Of a stretch of DNA of 64,000 bases, positions 25,372 through 34,613 are shown one piece after another. Each line of letters starts with the position of its first letter. The stretch's first letter is position 1. The translations under genes were made by a program, and so were the position numbers. The stretch is from CAYTAU01 sp964442075 (lineage in GTDB: Bacteria > Bacteroidota > Bacteroidia > Bacteroidales > CAYTAU01). Below the pieces are notes generated by a model. It saw only the letters and a list, made by a program, of their open reading frames with translations. It was not told where the DNA came from and did not search any database. The stretch covers positions 36,560 through 100,559 of the forward strand of contig CAYTWH010000010.1 of assembly GCA_964442075.1 (NCBI GenBank). Direction: 5' to 3'.

Positions 25372-28300
25372 TTAATTTTTGAATGAATTCTGAAAATACT
25401 CAGCAAATTTCTTATTTATAATATCACAACCATGATTAAAGTGTCGATTATTATTATCTTCATTTGTATATTCAAAACTAAGTTTTTCTTCTGCCTCAGT
25501 TGGCAATAATGAGAAAATTTCTTGCTGAACTTCTTTCACACTTGGGTTTCCGTTTATTCCAAATCGTGAAAGTAAATCTACTAATTGCTCAAAGTTTGTA
25601 CGTTCAACTTTAGCTTTCATTTGTTGGCTAAATTCGCCCAATACTTTCTGAGTATTTGTAAAACTACCATCAGATTCCAGATGATTAGATGCAGGAAGTA
25701 TTAAATCTGCTTTCTTGCAAGTATCTGTCATAAACATATCACTAACTACAACAAATTCTGTATTTTTAAACCAAGATTCAACTTTAGCTTTATCATTAGC
25801 ACAGCCAATTGGGTCTTCGCCAAAAATAAACATATTTTTATGTTTGCTTTGCTTAATTTCATCGCACTGACAAGATGCCTCTTTTGGTAAATCATTAATA
25901 CCCCAAGTAGTTTTTACTTTGCTTAAATAATCATCTGTCAATTCTTGCAATCCAATTCCACTAATAGGTCTAATACCCATATCAAATATTCCCTGAGAAT
26001 TGTTTTTCTCCTTTAATGAGATTAATCCGCTGGCTGTTTTACCTTTTTTTCCGGTAATCATTGCAAGATTATGCAATTCGTAAGATGCATTAGATGAAAT
26101 TTCTTTTTCAGAATAAATAAGTATTGCATTAATCTCTAAATTATAATTATCGGCAAAATCTTCTACACAAGTACCTGGATCTTTACAATTGCAAGATTGC
26201 TTAAGCAGTTCATTATAATCTTCTGATAGCAAGTTTTTCTTATATTCTTCAAAGTCTTTGCAATTGTCCTTAATAAACATTGGATTCTCTTTTCCATTAG
26301 AAAGCAGATAATGGTTTGCAGCTTTAATAAAATGGTAATATGAATTTATTTTTACTGATTTAGAAACCTTATTATTCATTTTACTATCAGATTCTGTAGA
26401 TATATAATCAAGCTCAATTTGATTTAGATGCTTAGCATTAAACACCATAAAATTGACAAGTGAATTGTTTATTGTCAAATCAGCACCCATTACAAAAATC
26501 TTGCTTGCATCTTTAATTTGCTCAAAAGGAACATTCTTTTCACTGTTTTTTGAATATCCAAAACCTCTATCTAAGTAATGAAAACTATTTATGTTATTAG
26601 TTTTTACACCAGCTCTGGCAAATTTCTGAGCAAGATACATTTCTTCGTTGCTTAGTCTTGCACCAGCAAAAAACATATTATCATCTGGATTTACTTTCTT
26701 TATTTTCTCTTCGATAATATCATATGCTTCTTTAAACGAAATTTCTTCGAATTTTCCGTTTTTCTTCAACATTGGTTTTGTAATTCTCGAATTATCGTTA
26801 AGGTAATTATATCCAAATTTAGCTTTCCGGCTAATATTACCGCTTTTGTTTACATTTCCTTTTACACCTAATGCTTTCATAAAGAAACCACCACGATGCT
26901 TAAGTTCTATTTCAAAACCTTCAGAGTTGTATGGGTCTATTGTTTCAATAGTATCCAATTCAACAGGACCTGGTTTGAAATCTACATTTTCTGTAATTGC
27001 TCCTGTAGGACATGCTGAAATACATAGCCCACAAGATTCACAATTTGTGTCAATTAATGAATTTTTCATTGCAGGAGCTACATAAGTATTAAAGCCTCTT
27101 TCAACTAATCCTAGAGCATTTGCCCCAACTACTTCACTACAGATTCTTACACAACGAGAACAAAGAATACATTTATTGCAATCTATCTCAACAAATGGAT
27201 GAGAGAAATCAACACTGTGTTCGCAGAAGTCGCCTTCAAATTTTTTCTGCTCTACATTATATTCGGTAGAATATCTCTTCAAATCGCAAGTGAAATACTC
27301 AGTACATCCGCATTCCAGACAACGTTGAGCTTCGCCCTGAGCTATACTTTCGTCAGCATATCCAAGCTCAACTTCTTTAAAATTAACCCTGTCTTTAGGA
27401 TCCATTGTTGGCATTTCTTCTCGCATTTGTTTCTGATAACGCACTACATACTCGTCGTGAGTCTGTTCTTTAAAATTGTCTTTTTTGCTTATAAATTCTT
27501 TTTTCTCAGGTATTAATTCTTCTCCAGATAGAAATTGGTTACAACTATGTGCTGCAATTTTGGCTTGAGCAATTGCTTCAATTATTGTTGCAGGACCGGT
27601 TACACCATCACCTGCACCAAATACATTAGGTATTCCTGTTTGCAATGTTTTTGAATTACAGTCAAGATTACCCCATTTATTAGGTGCTAATTTGCCATTT
27701 TTTGCATATTTATTAACATCCTCAAGAAAATTAATTTCTGTTTTTTGTCCAATAGCCGCCAATATATAATCAACCTTAATATCAAATTCAGAACCTTCGA
27801 TTGGAACAGGTCTTCTTCTACCAGAAGCATCTGGTTCACCCAATTTCATTTTTATAAGAGTAACAGATTTTAATTTTCCGTTTTCATCTTTATTAACTAG
27901 AACCGGATTATGCAATAAAAGATATTCAACTCCTTCAAGTTTTGATTCGTGAATCTCAATTGGATTTGCAGGCATTTCTTTTTCAGTTCTTCTGTAAACT
28001 ACTTTTACGTCCGTACTTTTGCAACGCAATGAAGTACGACAGCAATCCATAGCAGTATTACCACCACCAACAATTATTACCTTCTTTCCAGTGAAATCAT
28101 ATCTTTGACCAGTCATTTCCATATTTCTAAGGAAATCTATTCCGGAAAATACACCATCAGCATCTTCGCCATCGCAACCTAGTAATGTTCCTCTTTGAGA
28201 ACCAATGGTAAGAATAGTTGCATCATATTTCTTTTCAAGTTCTTCGTAAGAAAGATTATCTCCAAGTTTTTGATTAAAATAAATATTTGCACCCAATTCT

Positions 28301-29070
28301 GTAATTGTAGATATTTCTTTATCTATAATATCGTTTGGTAAACGATATTCAGGAATACCATATCTCAACCAGCCACCACCATGAGGTGTAGCTTCGTAAA
28401 TATCACACTGATGTCCTTCACGTTGTAAGAAATACGCGGCAGACAATCCACCAGGACCAGCACCAATAATCGCAATTTTTTTACCAGTTGATGGTTTTAC
28501 TTTGGGAACAAAATGATATTCTGAAGCAAGATCAGCATCGGCTGCAAATCTTTTCATATAATCAATACCAACTCCTGCATTTTCATCAAGAAGATTTCTT
28601 CTGCATGCTGCTTCACAAGGTCGTACACAAACACGACCACAAATAGACGGAAGTGGATTTACTTCTTTAATTAAAGCAATAGCTTCATTGTATAAACCTT
28701 TTTCAATAAGTGAAATATATCCTTGAACATCAACTCCGGCAGGACAAGCTTCTTTACAGGGAGCTACACAATCTGCATAGTGATTACTTAATAATAAATC
28801 AAGAGCCATTTTTCTCGATGTAGAAATTTTGTCGTTGTGAGTTTGAACGTTCATTCCTTCGGTAATTCTTGTAGAACAAGAAGGCTGAAGACCTCTCATT
28901 CCTTCAACTTCAACTACACATACAAAACAAGAAGAATAAGGTTCTAGTCTTGGATCATTACATAAAGTAGGGATTTCAATACCATTTCTTTTGGCGACAT
29001 TTAAAATATATTCACCTTTTTCGCCAGTAACGTTTTTTCCGTTTAATGTTATATTTATTTTTTCACTCAT
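25372..29070 (-). CDS. Large NADPH/FAD oxidoreductase fused to NuoG-like iron-sulfur and molybdopterin-fold domains
   Basis: 1232 residues, several modules in order: [2Fe-2S] ferredoxin (Cys37, 48, 51, 65); GltD/NfnB-type N-terminal cluster region (Cys101, 105, 109 and 144, 148, 152, 156); FAD site GAGPGG (203-208); NADPH site GGGNTA (335-340); extra Cys near 584-595; two [4Fe-4S] clusters (Cys631-644 and 677-687); and from about 725 a molybdopterin-oxidoreductase fold. The last part lacks the cluster Cys that normally precedes KGRFGY (here SRKAKFGY) and has no Cys/Sec where formate dehydrogenases have one (NSFHYLDRG, about 828-836). With the NuoE- and NuoF-like genes upstream it should form a soluble NAD(H)/NADP(H)/ferredoxin enzyme, similar to Sporomusa-type Nfn (Stn) or SfrAB. 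Confidence 0.88.
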   Translation of the reverse strand: MSEKINITLNGKNVTGEKGEYILNVAKRNGIEIPTLCNDPRLEPYSSCFVCVVEVEGMRGLQPSCSTRITEGMNVQTHNDKISTSRKMALDLLLSNHYADCVAPCKEACPAGVDVQGYISLIEKGLYNEAIALIKEVNPLPSICGRVCVRPCEAACRRNLLDENAGVGIDYMKRFAADADLASEYHFVPKVKPSTGKKIAIIGAGPGGLSAAYFLQREGHQCDIYEATPHGGGWLRYGIPEYRLPNDIIDKEISTITELGANIYFNQKLGDNLSYEELEKKYDATILTIGSQRGTLLGCDGEDADGVFSGIDFLRNMEMTGQRYDFTGKKVIIVGGGNTAMDCCRTSLRCKSTDVKVVYRRTEKEMPANPIEIHESKLEGVEYLLLHNPVLVNKDENGKLKSVTLIKMKLGEPDASGRRRPVPIEGSEFDIKVDYILAAIGQKTEINFLEDVNKYAKNGKLAPNKWGNLDCNSKTLQTGIPNVFGAGDGVTGPATIIEAIAQAKIAAHSCNQFLSGEELIPEKKEFISKKDNFKEQTHDEYVVRYQKQMREEMPTMDPKDRVNFKEVELGYADESIAQGEAQRCLECGCTEYFTCDLKRYSTEYNVEQKKFEGDFCEHSVDFSHPFVEIDCNKCILCSRCVRICSEVVGANALGLVERGFNTYVAPAMKNSLIDTNCESCGLCISACPTGAITENVDFKPGPVELDTIETIDPYNSEGFEIELKHRGGFFMKALGVKGNVNKSGNISRKAKFGYNYLNDNSRITKPMLKKNGKFEEISFKEAYDIIEEKIKKVNPDDNMFFAGARLSNEEMYLAQKFARAGVKTNNINSFHYLDRGFGYSKNSEKNVPFEQIKDASKIFVMGADLTINNSLVNFMVFNAKHLNQIELDYISTESDSKMNNKVSKSVKINSYYHFIKAANHYLLSNGKENPMFIKDNCKDFEEYKKNLLSEDYNELLKQSCNCKDPGTCVEDFADNYNLEINAILIYSEKEISSNASYELHNLAMITGKKGKTASGLISLKEKNNSQGIFDMGIRPISGIGLQELTDDYLSKVKTTWGINDLPKEASCQCDEIKQSKHKNMFIFGEDPIGCANDKAKVESWFKNTEFVVVSDMFMTDTCKKADLILPASNHLESDGSFTNTQKVLGEFSQQMKAKVERTNFEQLVDLLSRFGINGNPSVKEVQQEIFSLLPTEAEEKLSFEYTNEDNNNRHFNHGCDIINKKFAEYFQNSFKN

Positions 29071-29100
29071 AGTCTTTGTTTTTTACTTTAATCTGAAATC

Positions 29101-30879
29101 TTACGAAAGTTTAATTGCATCAAATTTACATCTACTGTAACAATCACCACATTTTATACAATCATCTTGTCTGATAAAATGAGCTTCTTTTCTTACACCG
29201 TCAATAGCTTTAACAGGACATTTAATAGCACATACTGTACATCCTGTACATTTATCAGGATCTATTTCATAAGTAAGCAATTTTTTGCAACTTAATGCTG
29301 GACATTTTTTATCTCGAATATGAGCTTCGTACTCATGTCTAAAATATTTTATTGTAGTTAAAACAGGGTTAGGAGCAGTTTGTCCTAATCCACAAAGCGA
29401 ACTATCTTTAATCTGATATGCCAGCTCTTCTAGTTTTTCAATATCACCTTCTTTTCCTTCGCCTTCAGTAATTCTTGTTAGAATTTCAAGCATTCTCTTT
29501 GTTCCTATTCTGCAGAATGTGCATTTACCACAAGATTCTTTTTGAGTAAAATCAAGAAAAAATCTGGCTATATCAACCATACAAGTTGTTTCGTCCATTA
29601 CAACCATACCACCAGAACCCATAATAGCCCCAGTTGCATTTATTTTTTCGTAATCAACTTCTGTATCAATTAAATGTTTTGGGATACATCCTCCAGATGG
29701 TCCACCAAGCTGAACAGCTTTAAATTCTTTGTCGTCCTGTATTCCACCACCAAGATTGTAAATAATATCTCTAATAGTTGTTCCCATAGGAACTTCAACA
29801 AGACCACCATTTTTAATTTTCCCTGTTAATGCAAAAACTTTAGTCCCTTTACTTTTTTCAGTGCCATATTTATTATACGAATCAGCACCATGAAATATTA
29901 TATAAGGAATGTTTGCAAGTGTTTCAACATTATTAATGTTTGAAGGTTTTTGCCATAATCCTTTTTCTGCAGGGAAAGGAGGTCTTTTTCTTGGCATTCC
30001 TCTTTCACCTTCTATAGATGCTATTAATGCCGTTTCTTCACCACAAACAAATGCACCTGCACCTTCTTTTACATATATATCAAGATTAAATCCTTTTATT
30101 CCACAAATATCGTTTCCGATATATCCTTTTTCTTTTGCCTGAGCTATAGCTGTATTCATACGTTTAATAGCCAATGGGTATTCTGCTCTACAATAAATAA
30201 CTCCGCTAGTTGCACCAATAGCATAAGCTCCGATAATCATCCCCTCAAGAATTGCATGTGGATCACCCTCTAATAATGACCTGTCCATAAATGCACCTGG
30301 ATCACCTTCGTCGGCATTACAAATAATGTACTTTTCGTCAGCTTTATTATTATTTGCAAATTTCCATTTCAATCCAGTAGGGAATCCACCACCACCACGG
30401 CCTCTGAGACCTGAATCCAAAATTGTTTGGATAACCTGCTCCTGACTTGTTTTATTATCGGCAATTTGTTTAATTGCTTTATAGCCATCATGAGCTTCAT
30501 ATTCTTCAATATTATCAGGATCAATGTAACCACAATGTCTAAGAGCGATTTTATTTTGCCCTTCAAAATATGGTTTGTGAATTGTTTCAAACTGATCTGA
30601 CTTAACTATGAAATCCTTAACAGGATTCGTATTTGTAATATGTTCCTCAAGAATTTCAACAGCTCTTTTTTCATCAATCTCACCATATAAATATGAACCA
30701 TTCTCATCAATAATTTCAACCAATGGTTCTTTAAAGCACATACCCACACAACTGGTTTTTTTCAATTCAAAATCAAGATTCTCAGCTTTTTTAAGAGCTT
30801 CTATCTTTTTATAAACTTTGTTGGCTCCAGCTGCTATTCCACAACTACCTAATCCAACTATTACTTGAGTTTTACCCAT
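29101..30879 (-). CDS. NuoF-like NADH/FMN subunit (HydB type)
   Basis: 592 residues. A thioredoxin-like [2Fe-2S] domain at the N-terminus keeps three Cys (13, 44, 48). The NuoF core carries the NADH/FMN glycine-rich region GLRGRGGGGFPTGLKW (158-172) and NADEGDPGAFMDR, then the [4Fe-4S] motif ESCGKCTFCRIGT. A C-terminal ferredoxin domain adds two [4Fe-4S] clusters (CTGCTVCAIKCP and CIKCGDCYSRC). This is the layout of HydB in electron-bifurcating hydrogenases and related transhydrogenases. It lies between the NuoE-like and the large fusion genes with gaps of 39 and 30 bp. Confidence 0.93.
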   Translation of the reverse strand: MGKTQVIVGLGSCGIAAGANKVYKKIEALKKAENLDFELKKTSCVGMCFKEPLVEIIDENGSYLYGEIDEKRAVEILEEHITNTNPVKDFIVKSDQFETIHKPYFEGQNKIALRHCGYIDPDNIEEYEAHDGYKAIKQIADNKTSQEQVIQTILDSGLRGRGGGGFPTGLKWKFANNNKADEKYIICNADEGDPGAFMDRSLLEGDPHAILEGMIIGAYAIGATSGVIYCRAEYPLAIKRMNTAIAQAKEKGYIGNDICGIKGFNLDIYVKEGAGAFVCGEETALIASIEGERGMPRKRPPFPAEKGLWQKPSNINNVETLANIPYIIFHGADSYNKYGTEKSKGTKVFALTGKIKNGGLVEVPMGTTIRDIIYNLGGGIQDDKEFKAVQLGGPSGGCIPKHLIDTEVDYEKINATGAIMGSGGMVVMDETTCMVDIARFFLDFTQKESCGKCTFCRIGTKRMLEILTRITEGEGKEGDIEKLEELAYQIKDSSLCGLGQTAPNPVLTTIKYFRHEYEAHIRDKKCPALSCKKLLTYEIDPDKCTGCTVCAIKCPVKAIDGVRKEAHFIRQDDCIKCGDCYSRCKFDAIKLS

Positions 30880-30918
30880 AATATATTTTCTTTTTGAAAT
30901 AACTATAATGTACTATTT

Positions 30919-31440
30919 CTAATTACTTTCACTAATTCTAATTTCTTTAATAACCTTTACCGCATCGGCTTTTTTAAGTTTGCTGAATGTATCATCACCA
31001 ATCATCATAACAGGAGCTAGAGAACAACATCCCAGACATGCAACAGATTCTAAAGTAAATAAATTATCATCTGTTGTACCACCATCTTCAACGTTCAAAG
31101 CTTCTCTCAATGCTTCTGTAATTGCAGTTGCATTCTGAACATGACATGCAGTACCATGACAAACTTTAATGATGTGCTTGCCAACAGGATTTAACCTGAA
31201 TTGAGCATAAAAAGTAGCAACACCATACATATCACTAAGCTTAAGTCCTGTTTCATCCGATATCTTAATAAATGCTTCGTAAGGAATATACCCAAAAGTA
31301 GTTTGAGCACCTTGTAAAATAGGGATCATATTTCCTTTTTTAGTTTTGTATTTATTAATTATAGGATCTAATAATCCTAAATCAACAGAAACTTGTTTTT
31401 CCTCTTCTTTATTTTTCTGAGCAATTCTATTTATTCTCAT
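30919..31440 (-). CDS. NuoE-like [2Fe-2S] subunit (HydC type)
   Basis: 173 residues. Helical start followed by a thioredoxin fold with four Cys in VCHGTACHVQNA and SVACLGCCSLAPV that bind one [2Fe-2S] cluster. It pairs with the NuoF-like subunit to form the NADH-oxidising or NAD-reducing arm of the complex. No membrane arm genes (NuoA, H, J-N) are present, so this is not complex I. It starts 35 bp after kbl. Confidence 0.93.
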   Translation of the reverse strand: MRINRIAQKNKEEEKQVSVDLGLLDPIINKYKTKKGNMIPILQGAQTTFGYIPYEAFIKISDETGLKLSDMYGVATFYAQFRLNPVGKHIIKVCHGTACHVQNATAITEALREALNVEDGGTTDDNLFTLESVACLGCCSLAPVMMIGDDTFSKLKKADAVKVIKEIRISESN

Positions 31441-31475
31441 AATTTGATAAAATTAAATTTATGATATCTTGTTAT

Positions 31476-32663
31476 TTAAATAACTCCTAATTTTTTGCCA
31501 ACTTTAGTAAATGCTGCAACAGCTTTATCAAGATGCTCAGTTTCATGAGCAGCTGATAATTGAACTCTGATTCTTGCTTGTCCTTTTGCAACAACAGGAT
31601 AATAGAATCCAATAACGTAGATACCTTCTTTTAATAATTCTGCAGCAAAATCCTGCGAAAGTTTAGCATCATATAACATAACTGCACAGATAGCAGATTT
31701 TGTAGGTTTAAGGTCAAATCCTATTGCCGACATTTTTTTCATAAAGTAATCAGTATTTGAATGAAGCTTTTCTTGTAATGCAGAAGTTTCAGCCATCATT
31801 TCAAACATTCTAATTCCTGCATTAGCTACTAAAGGAGGAATAGAGTTCGAAAATAAATATGGGCGTGAACGTTGACGTAAAATTTCAATAATTTCTTTTT
31901 TACCAGTTGTAAAACCACCAATAGCTCCACCAAATGCTTTACCCAATGTTCCTGTAATAATTTCAACTTTTCCTCTAACATCAAATAATTCTGTAACTCC
32001 TCTACCTGTTTTTCCAACTACACCAGCTGAATGGCATTCGTCAACCATAACAATTGCATCATATTTTTGAGCTAGTTCAACAATTTTATCTATAGGAGCT
32101 ACATTTCCGTCCATTGAAAATACACCATCTGTTACAATAATCCTATAACGCTGTGCTTGAGCTTTTTTAAGTTGAATTTCTAAATCTTCAATGTTTGCAT
32201 TTTCGTAGCGATATCTTTGTGCTTTACAAAGACGAACTCCGTCAATAATTGAAGCATGATTTAATGAATCTGAGATAATTGCATCATTTTCGTTAAATAA
32301 TGGTTCGAAAACACCTCCGTTTGCATCGAAACATGCAGCATAAAGAATAGTGTCTTCGGTTCCAAAAAATTCAGCAACTTTTGCTTCTAATTTTTTATGA
32401 AGATCTTGTGTTCCGCAAATGAATCTAACAGACGACATTCCGTAACCATGAGAATCAAGTCCTTCATGTGCTGCTTTTACAAGTTCTGGATTGTTAGATA
32501 ATCCTAAGTAATTATTTGCGCAGAAGTTTAATACATCTTCTCCGGTACTAACTTTAATGTCTGCACCCTGAGGAGTAGTTATTATTCTTTCACCTTTAAA
32601 TAGTCCGGCTTCTTTAATGTCTGTTATTTCTTTTTGAAGATGTTTTTGTAAGTTTTCGTACAT
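31476..32663 (-). CDS. kbl: Glycine C-acetyltransferase (2-amino-3-ketobutyrate CoA ligase)
   Basis: PLP enzyme that splits 2-amino-3-oxobutanoate with CoA to glycine and acetyl-CoA, the second step of threonine breakdown. 395 residues, normal length. Alpha-oxoamine synthase motifs: NNYLGLSNNPEL, DSLNHASIIDG, VDECHSAGVVG, and the PLP Lys242 in GTLGKAFGGAIGG. Threonine dehydrogenase (tdh), its usual partner, is not in the window. It is the first gene of an apparent operon with the flavoprotein complex; threonine dehydrogenase makes NADH, so metabolic coupling is possible but unproven. Confidence 0.94.
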   Translation of the reverse strand: MYENLQKHLQKEITDIKEAGLFKGERIITTPQGADIKVSTGEDVLNFCANNYLGLSNNPELVKAAHEGLDSHGYGMSSVRFICGTQDLHKKLEAKVAEFFGTEDTILYAACFDANGGVFEPLFNENDAIISDSLNHASIIDGVRLCKAQRYRYENANIEDLEIQLKKAQAQRYRIIVTDGVFSMDGNVAPIDKIVELAQKYDAIVMVDECHSAGVVGKTGRGVTELFDVRGKVEIITGTLGKAFGGAIGGFTTGKKEIIEILRQRSRPYLFSNSIPPLVANAGIRMFEMMAETSALQEKLHSNTDYFMKKMSAIGFDLKPTKSAICAVMLYDAKLSQDFAAELLKEGIYVIGFYYPVVAKGQARIRVQLSAAHETEHLDKAVAAFTKVGKKLGVI

Positions 32664-32712
32664 TTTTAGATATATTTAAAAAATTAATAATTAAATGTTT
32701 AATAATTTCCTC

Positions 32713-32720
32713 CAAATGTA
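32713..32720 (-). promoter_or_regulatory. Candidate -7 promoter element of the kbl operon
   Basis: On the minus strand TACATTTG is an exact TAnnTTTG match, 50 bp upstream of the kbl start codon. The TTTG box expected 19-20 bp further upstream is not clear. Confidence 0.45.
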
Positions 32721-32827
32721 TTAAAATTTGTGTGAATTTTAAACTTTAAACTTTACAATTATATAACTAATATTATTTACTTTGCGTAAATCTTTATAAA
32801 TAAACAAATACGCTTTTTTATTATTTA

Positions 32828-33730
32828 ATGAACTTGTTGAAAAACATATTATTTTGTATTTTCTTTTTGTTTTTATTTACTGTGAAATCACAAACAGATA
32901 CTACAAATTCAGTTAATAATAAACGACTGATTTTGCTTTTATCAAGCGAAACTATCGCATATTCTTCAACAATTGTTGGTTTAAACATTTTGTGGTATAA
33001 AGATTATGACCATTCTTCGTTTCATTTTTTTAACGATAACAAAGAATGGTTGCAAATAGATAAGGTGGGGCATTTTTATACTTCTTATTATCTAAATAAT
33101 ATACTAAGCTCGGGATTTGAATGGAGTGGAATTGAAAAAAACAAATCAGTGTTGTATGGTGGAGGGTTGAGTTTTATTTTTATTTCTACTATTGAGATTT
33201 TTGACGGCTTTTCTGAAAAGTGGGGAGCATCGTGGAGCGATATGATTGCAAATACAGGTGGAATTATTTTATATGCAGGACAGGAAAAGTTATGGAGTGA
33301 GCAGAGAATAATTCCTAAATTTTCTTTTACTAGATCTACTATATATAGTTGTAGACCGGATGCACTCGGTGTGAATTTGATTGAAAATATTTTTAAAGAT
33401 TATAATGGTCAAACATATTGGTTGTCAGGAAATATTAATTCATTTTTGAAAATTGATGGTTTTCCGAATTGGCTAAATATTGCTTTTGGATATGGAGCAG
33501 AAAATATGCTTGGAGGAATGGATAATAGTAATTTAGGGTGTTGTGATTTTGTAATTCCATTAGAGAGATACAGACAGTATTATTTTAGTTTAGATATTGA
33601 CTTAAGAAAAATTAAAACGAATTCTAAAATACTTGGCACTTGTTTTCAGATATTTAATTCTGTTAAAGTCCCATTTCCAACTATTGAGATTAATAAGTAT
33701 AGAATTCGTTTTCATCCTTTGTTTTTTTAG
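32828..33730 (+). CDS. DUF2279 family envelope protein
   Basis: 300 residues. A signal peptide ends about residue 22 (FTVKSQ). The DUF2279 core follows: IDKVGHFYTSYYLN, then SGIEKNKSVLYGGGLSF, EIFDGFSEKWGASWSDMIANTGG. His and Asp residues in these motifs are conserved in the family, whose function is not known; membership of the outer-membrane or periplasmic compartment is inferred from the signal. A partial copy of its last ~20 codons lies just downstream (33747-33806). Confidence 0.85.
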   Translation: MNLLKNILFCIFFLFLFTVKSQTDTTNSVNNKRLILLLSSETIAYSSTIVGLNILWYKDYDHSSFHFFNDNKEWLQIDKVGHFYTSYYLNNILSSGFEWSGIEKNKSVLYGGGLSFIFISTIEIFDGFSEKWGASWSDMIANTGGIILYAGQEKLWSEQRIIPKFSFTRSTIYSCRPDALGVNLIENIFKDYNGQTYWLSGNINSFLKIDGFPNWLNIAFGYGAENMLGGMDNSNLGCCDFVIPLERYRQYYFSLDIDLRKIKTNSKILGTCFQIFNSVKVPFPTIEINKYRIRFHPLFF

Positions 33731-33746
33731 TTTATATTCAAAAAAA

Positions 33747-33806
33747 TCATCTTTTTCTATTAAAATTAATAAATATAGAGTTCTATTTCAGGCTTTATTT
33801 TTATAA
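33747..33806 (+). pseudogene. Diverged duplicate of the 3' end of the DUF2279 gene
   Basis: The open stretch reads SFSIKINKYRVLFQALFL and stop, aligning with the gene's own C-terminus FPTIEINKYRIRFHPLFF and stop. The nucleotide match runs over about 50 bp with many substitutions. It looks like an old tandem duplication or the tail of a deleted paralog. Confidence 0.6.
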
Positions 33807-33991
33807 TACTTGTTAATATCTATAAAATATTTAAATATAAGATTTGTTGATAAACATTTAAAAAGAGCATATTTTAGTTGTTGGGTTTTTATAAAGCATT
33901 GGTTTAATAAGGGATTTTTGTCAAGCTTAAAATATTAACATTTTGTTAATTACTTATGTGTACAATATGTTGGTTTCTAAACATCAAAATA

Positions 33992-34023
33992 TTTGTCTGA
34001 CAAGCCTTTCTGTATTATATTTG
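33992..34023 (+). promoter_or_regulatory. Promoter of the candidate noncoding RNA
   Basis: TTTG at 33992-33995 and TATATTTG at 34016-34023, 20 bp apart, are an exact match to the Bacteroidetes -33/-7 consensus. Predicted transcription starts near 34029, exactly where the first hairpin begins. Confidence 0.75.
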
Positions 34024-34076
34024 TTCCATCAAACTGCTGAAGTTTTTTGAAGTTCAATTAGCAGGAGTTTGAAAAA

Positions 34077-34119
34077 GATTAGCATTAATTTGCTAAAAAC
34101 TAATCAGGTTCTTTTTTTT
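34077..34119 (+). promoter_or_regulatory. Terminator-like switch near the 5' end of the candidate RNA
   Basis: GATTAG (34077-34082) can pair with CTAATC (34100-34105), or TTAGCA (34079-34084) with TGCTAA (34091-34096); the two overlap and exclude each other. Eight T follow at 34112-34119. This could end transcription early to give a ~90-nt RNA or regulate read-through into the longer RNA. Confidence 0.4.
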
Positions 34120-34613
34120 AATGAAAACAAATTGAAAAGTTGTAGAATAGAGTCTAACTCTATTGACGGAAAACGCTAATCTGTGCTTCGGCACTAAAAG
34201 GAGTTTTCAATACATAGCTAATGCTTCGGCAAAAGCGAAAGTACAGTCTTTAGGGCGAAAAAAGTGTAGATCTTGTTCTTCGGAGCAGAACTAATTACAA
34301 AGCGGTTCATATTATTTTATAGCAATTGCAAACTGAACAGACAAGGAAAATGTTTCGGCAGGTTCCGAGTTTGCAAAATGAGCAATTTTGATTTGTGGAA
34401 ATTAATAGGGTTGATGAATATGCAAGCCAATTAACACAACTCACTTGTGGGGAATGTTAAGAAGCACATTCGATAGATAATATCTCTCGGAGTGCATACA
34501 AGTTATCGGCAAGTTGAATGAAAATCGGGGGAAGGGTCGCAAGATCGCAACCGGATGGCAAATTCAAAGACATCTAAAGTTTGTCGCTAAGGCGATGCAA
34601 ATTGTTTTAGTGG

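Noticed and set aside
25372..29070. Formate dehydrogenase catalytic subunit
   Set aside because: The cluster-binding Cys and the catalytic Cys/Sec of the molybdopterin domain are absent.
25372..31440. Electron-bifurcating [FeFe] hydrogenase HydABC or complex I
   Set aside because: No H-cluster cysteine motifs occur in the large subunit and no membrane-arm genes are present.
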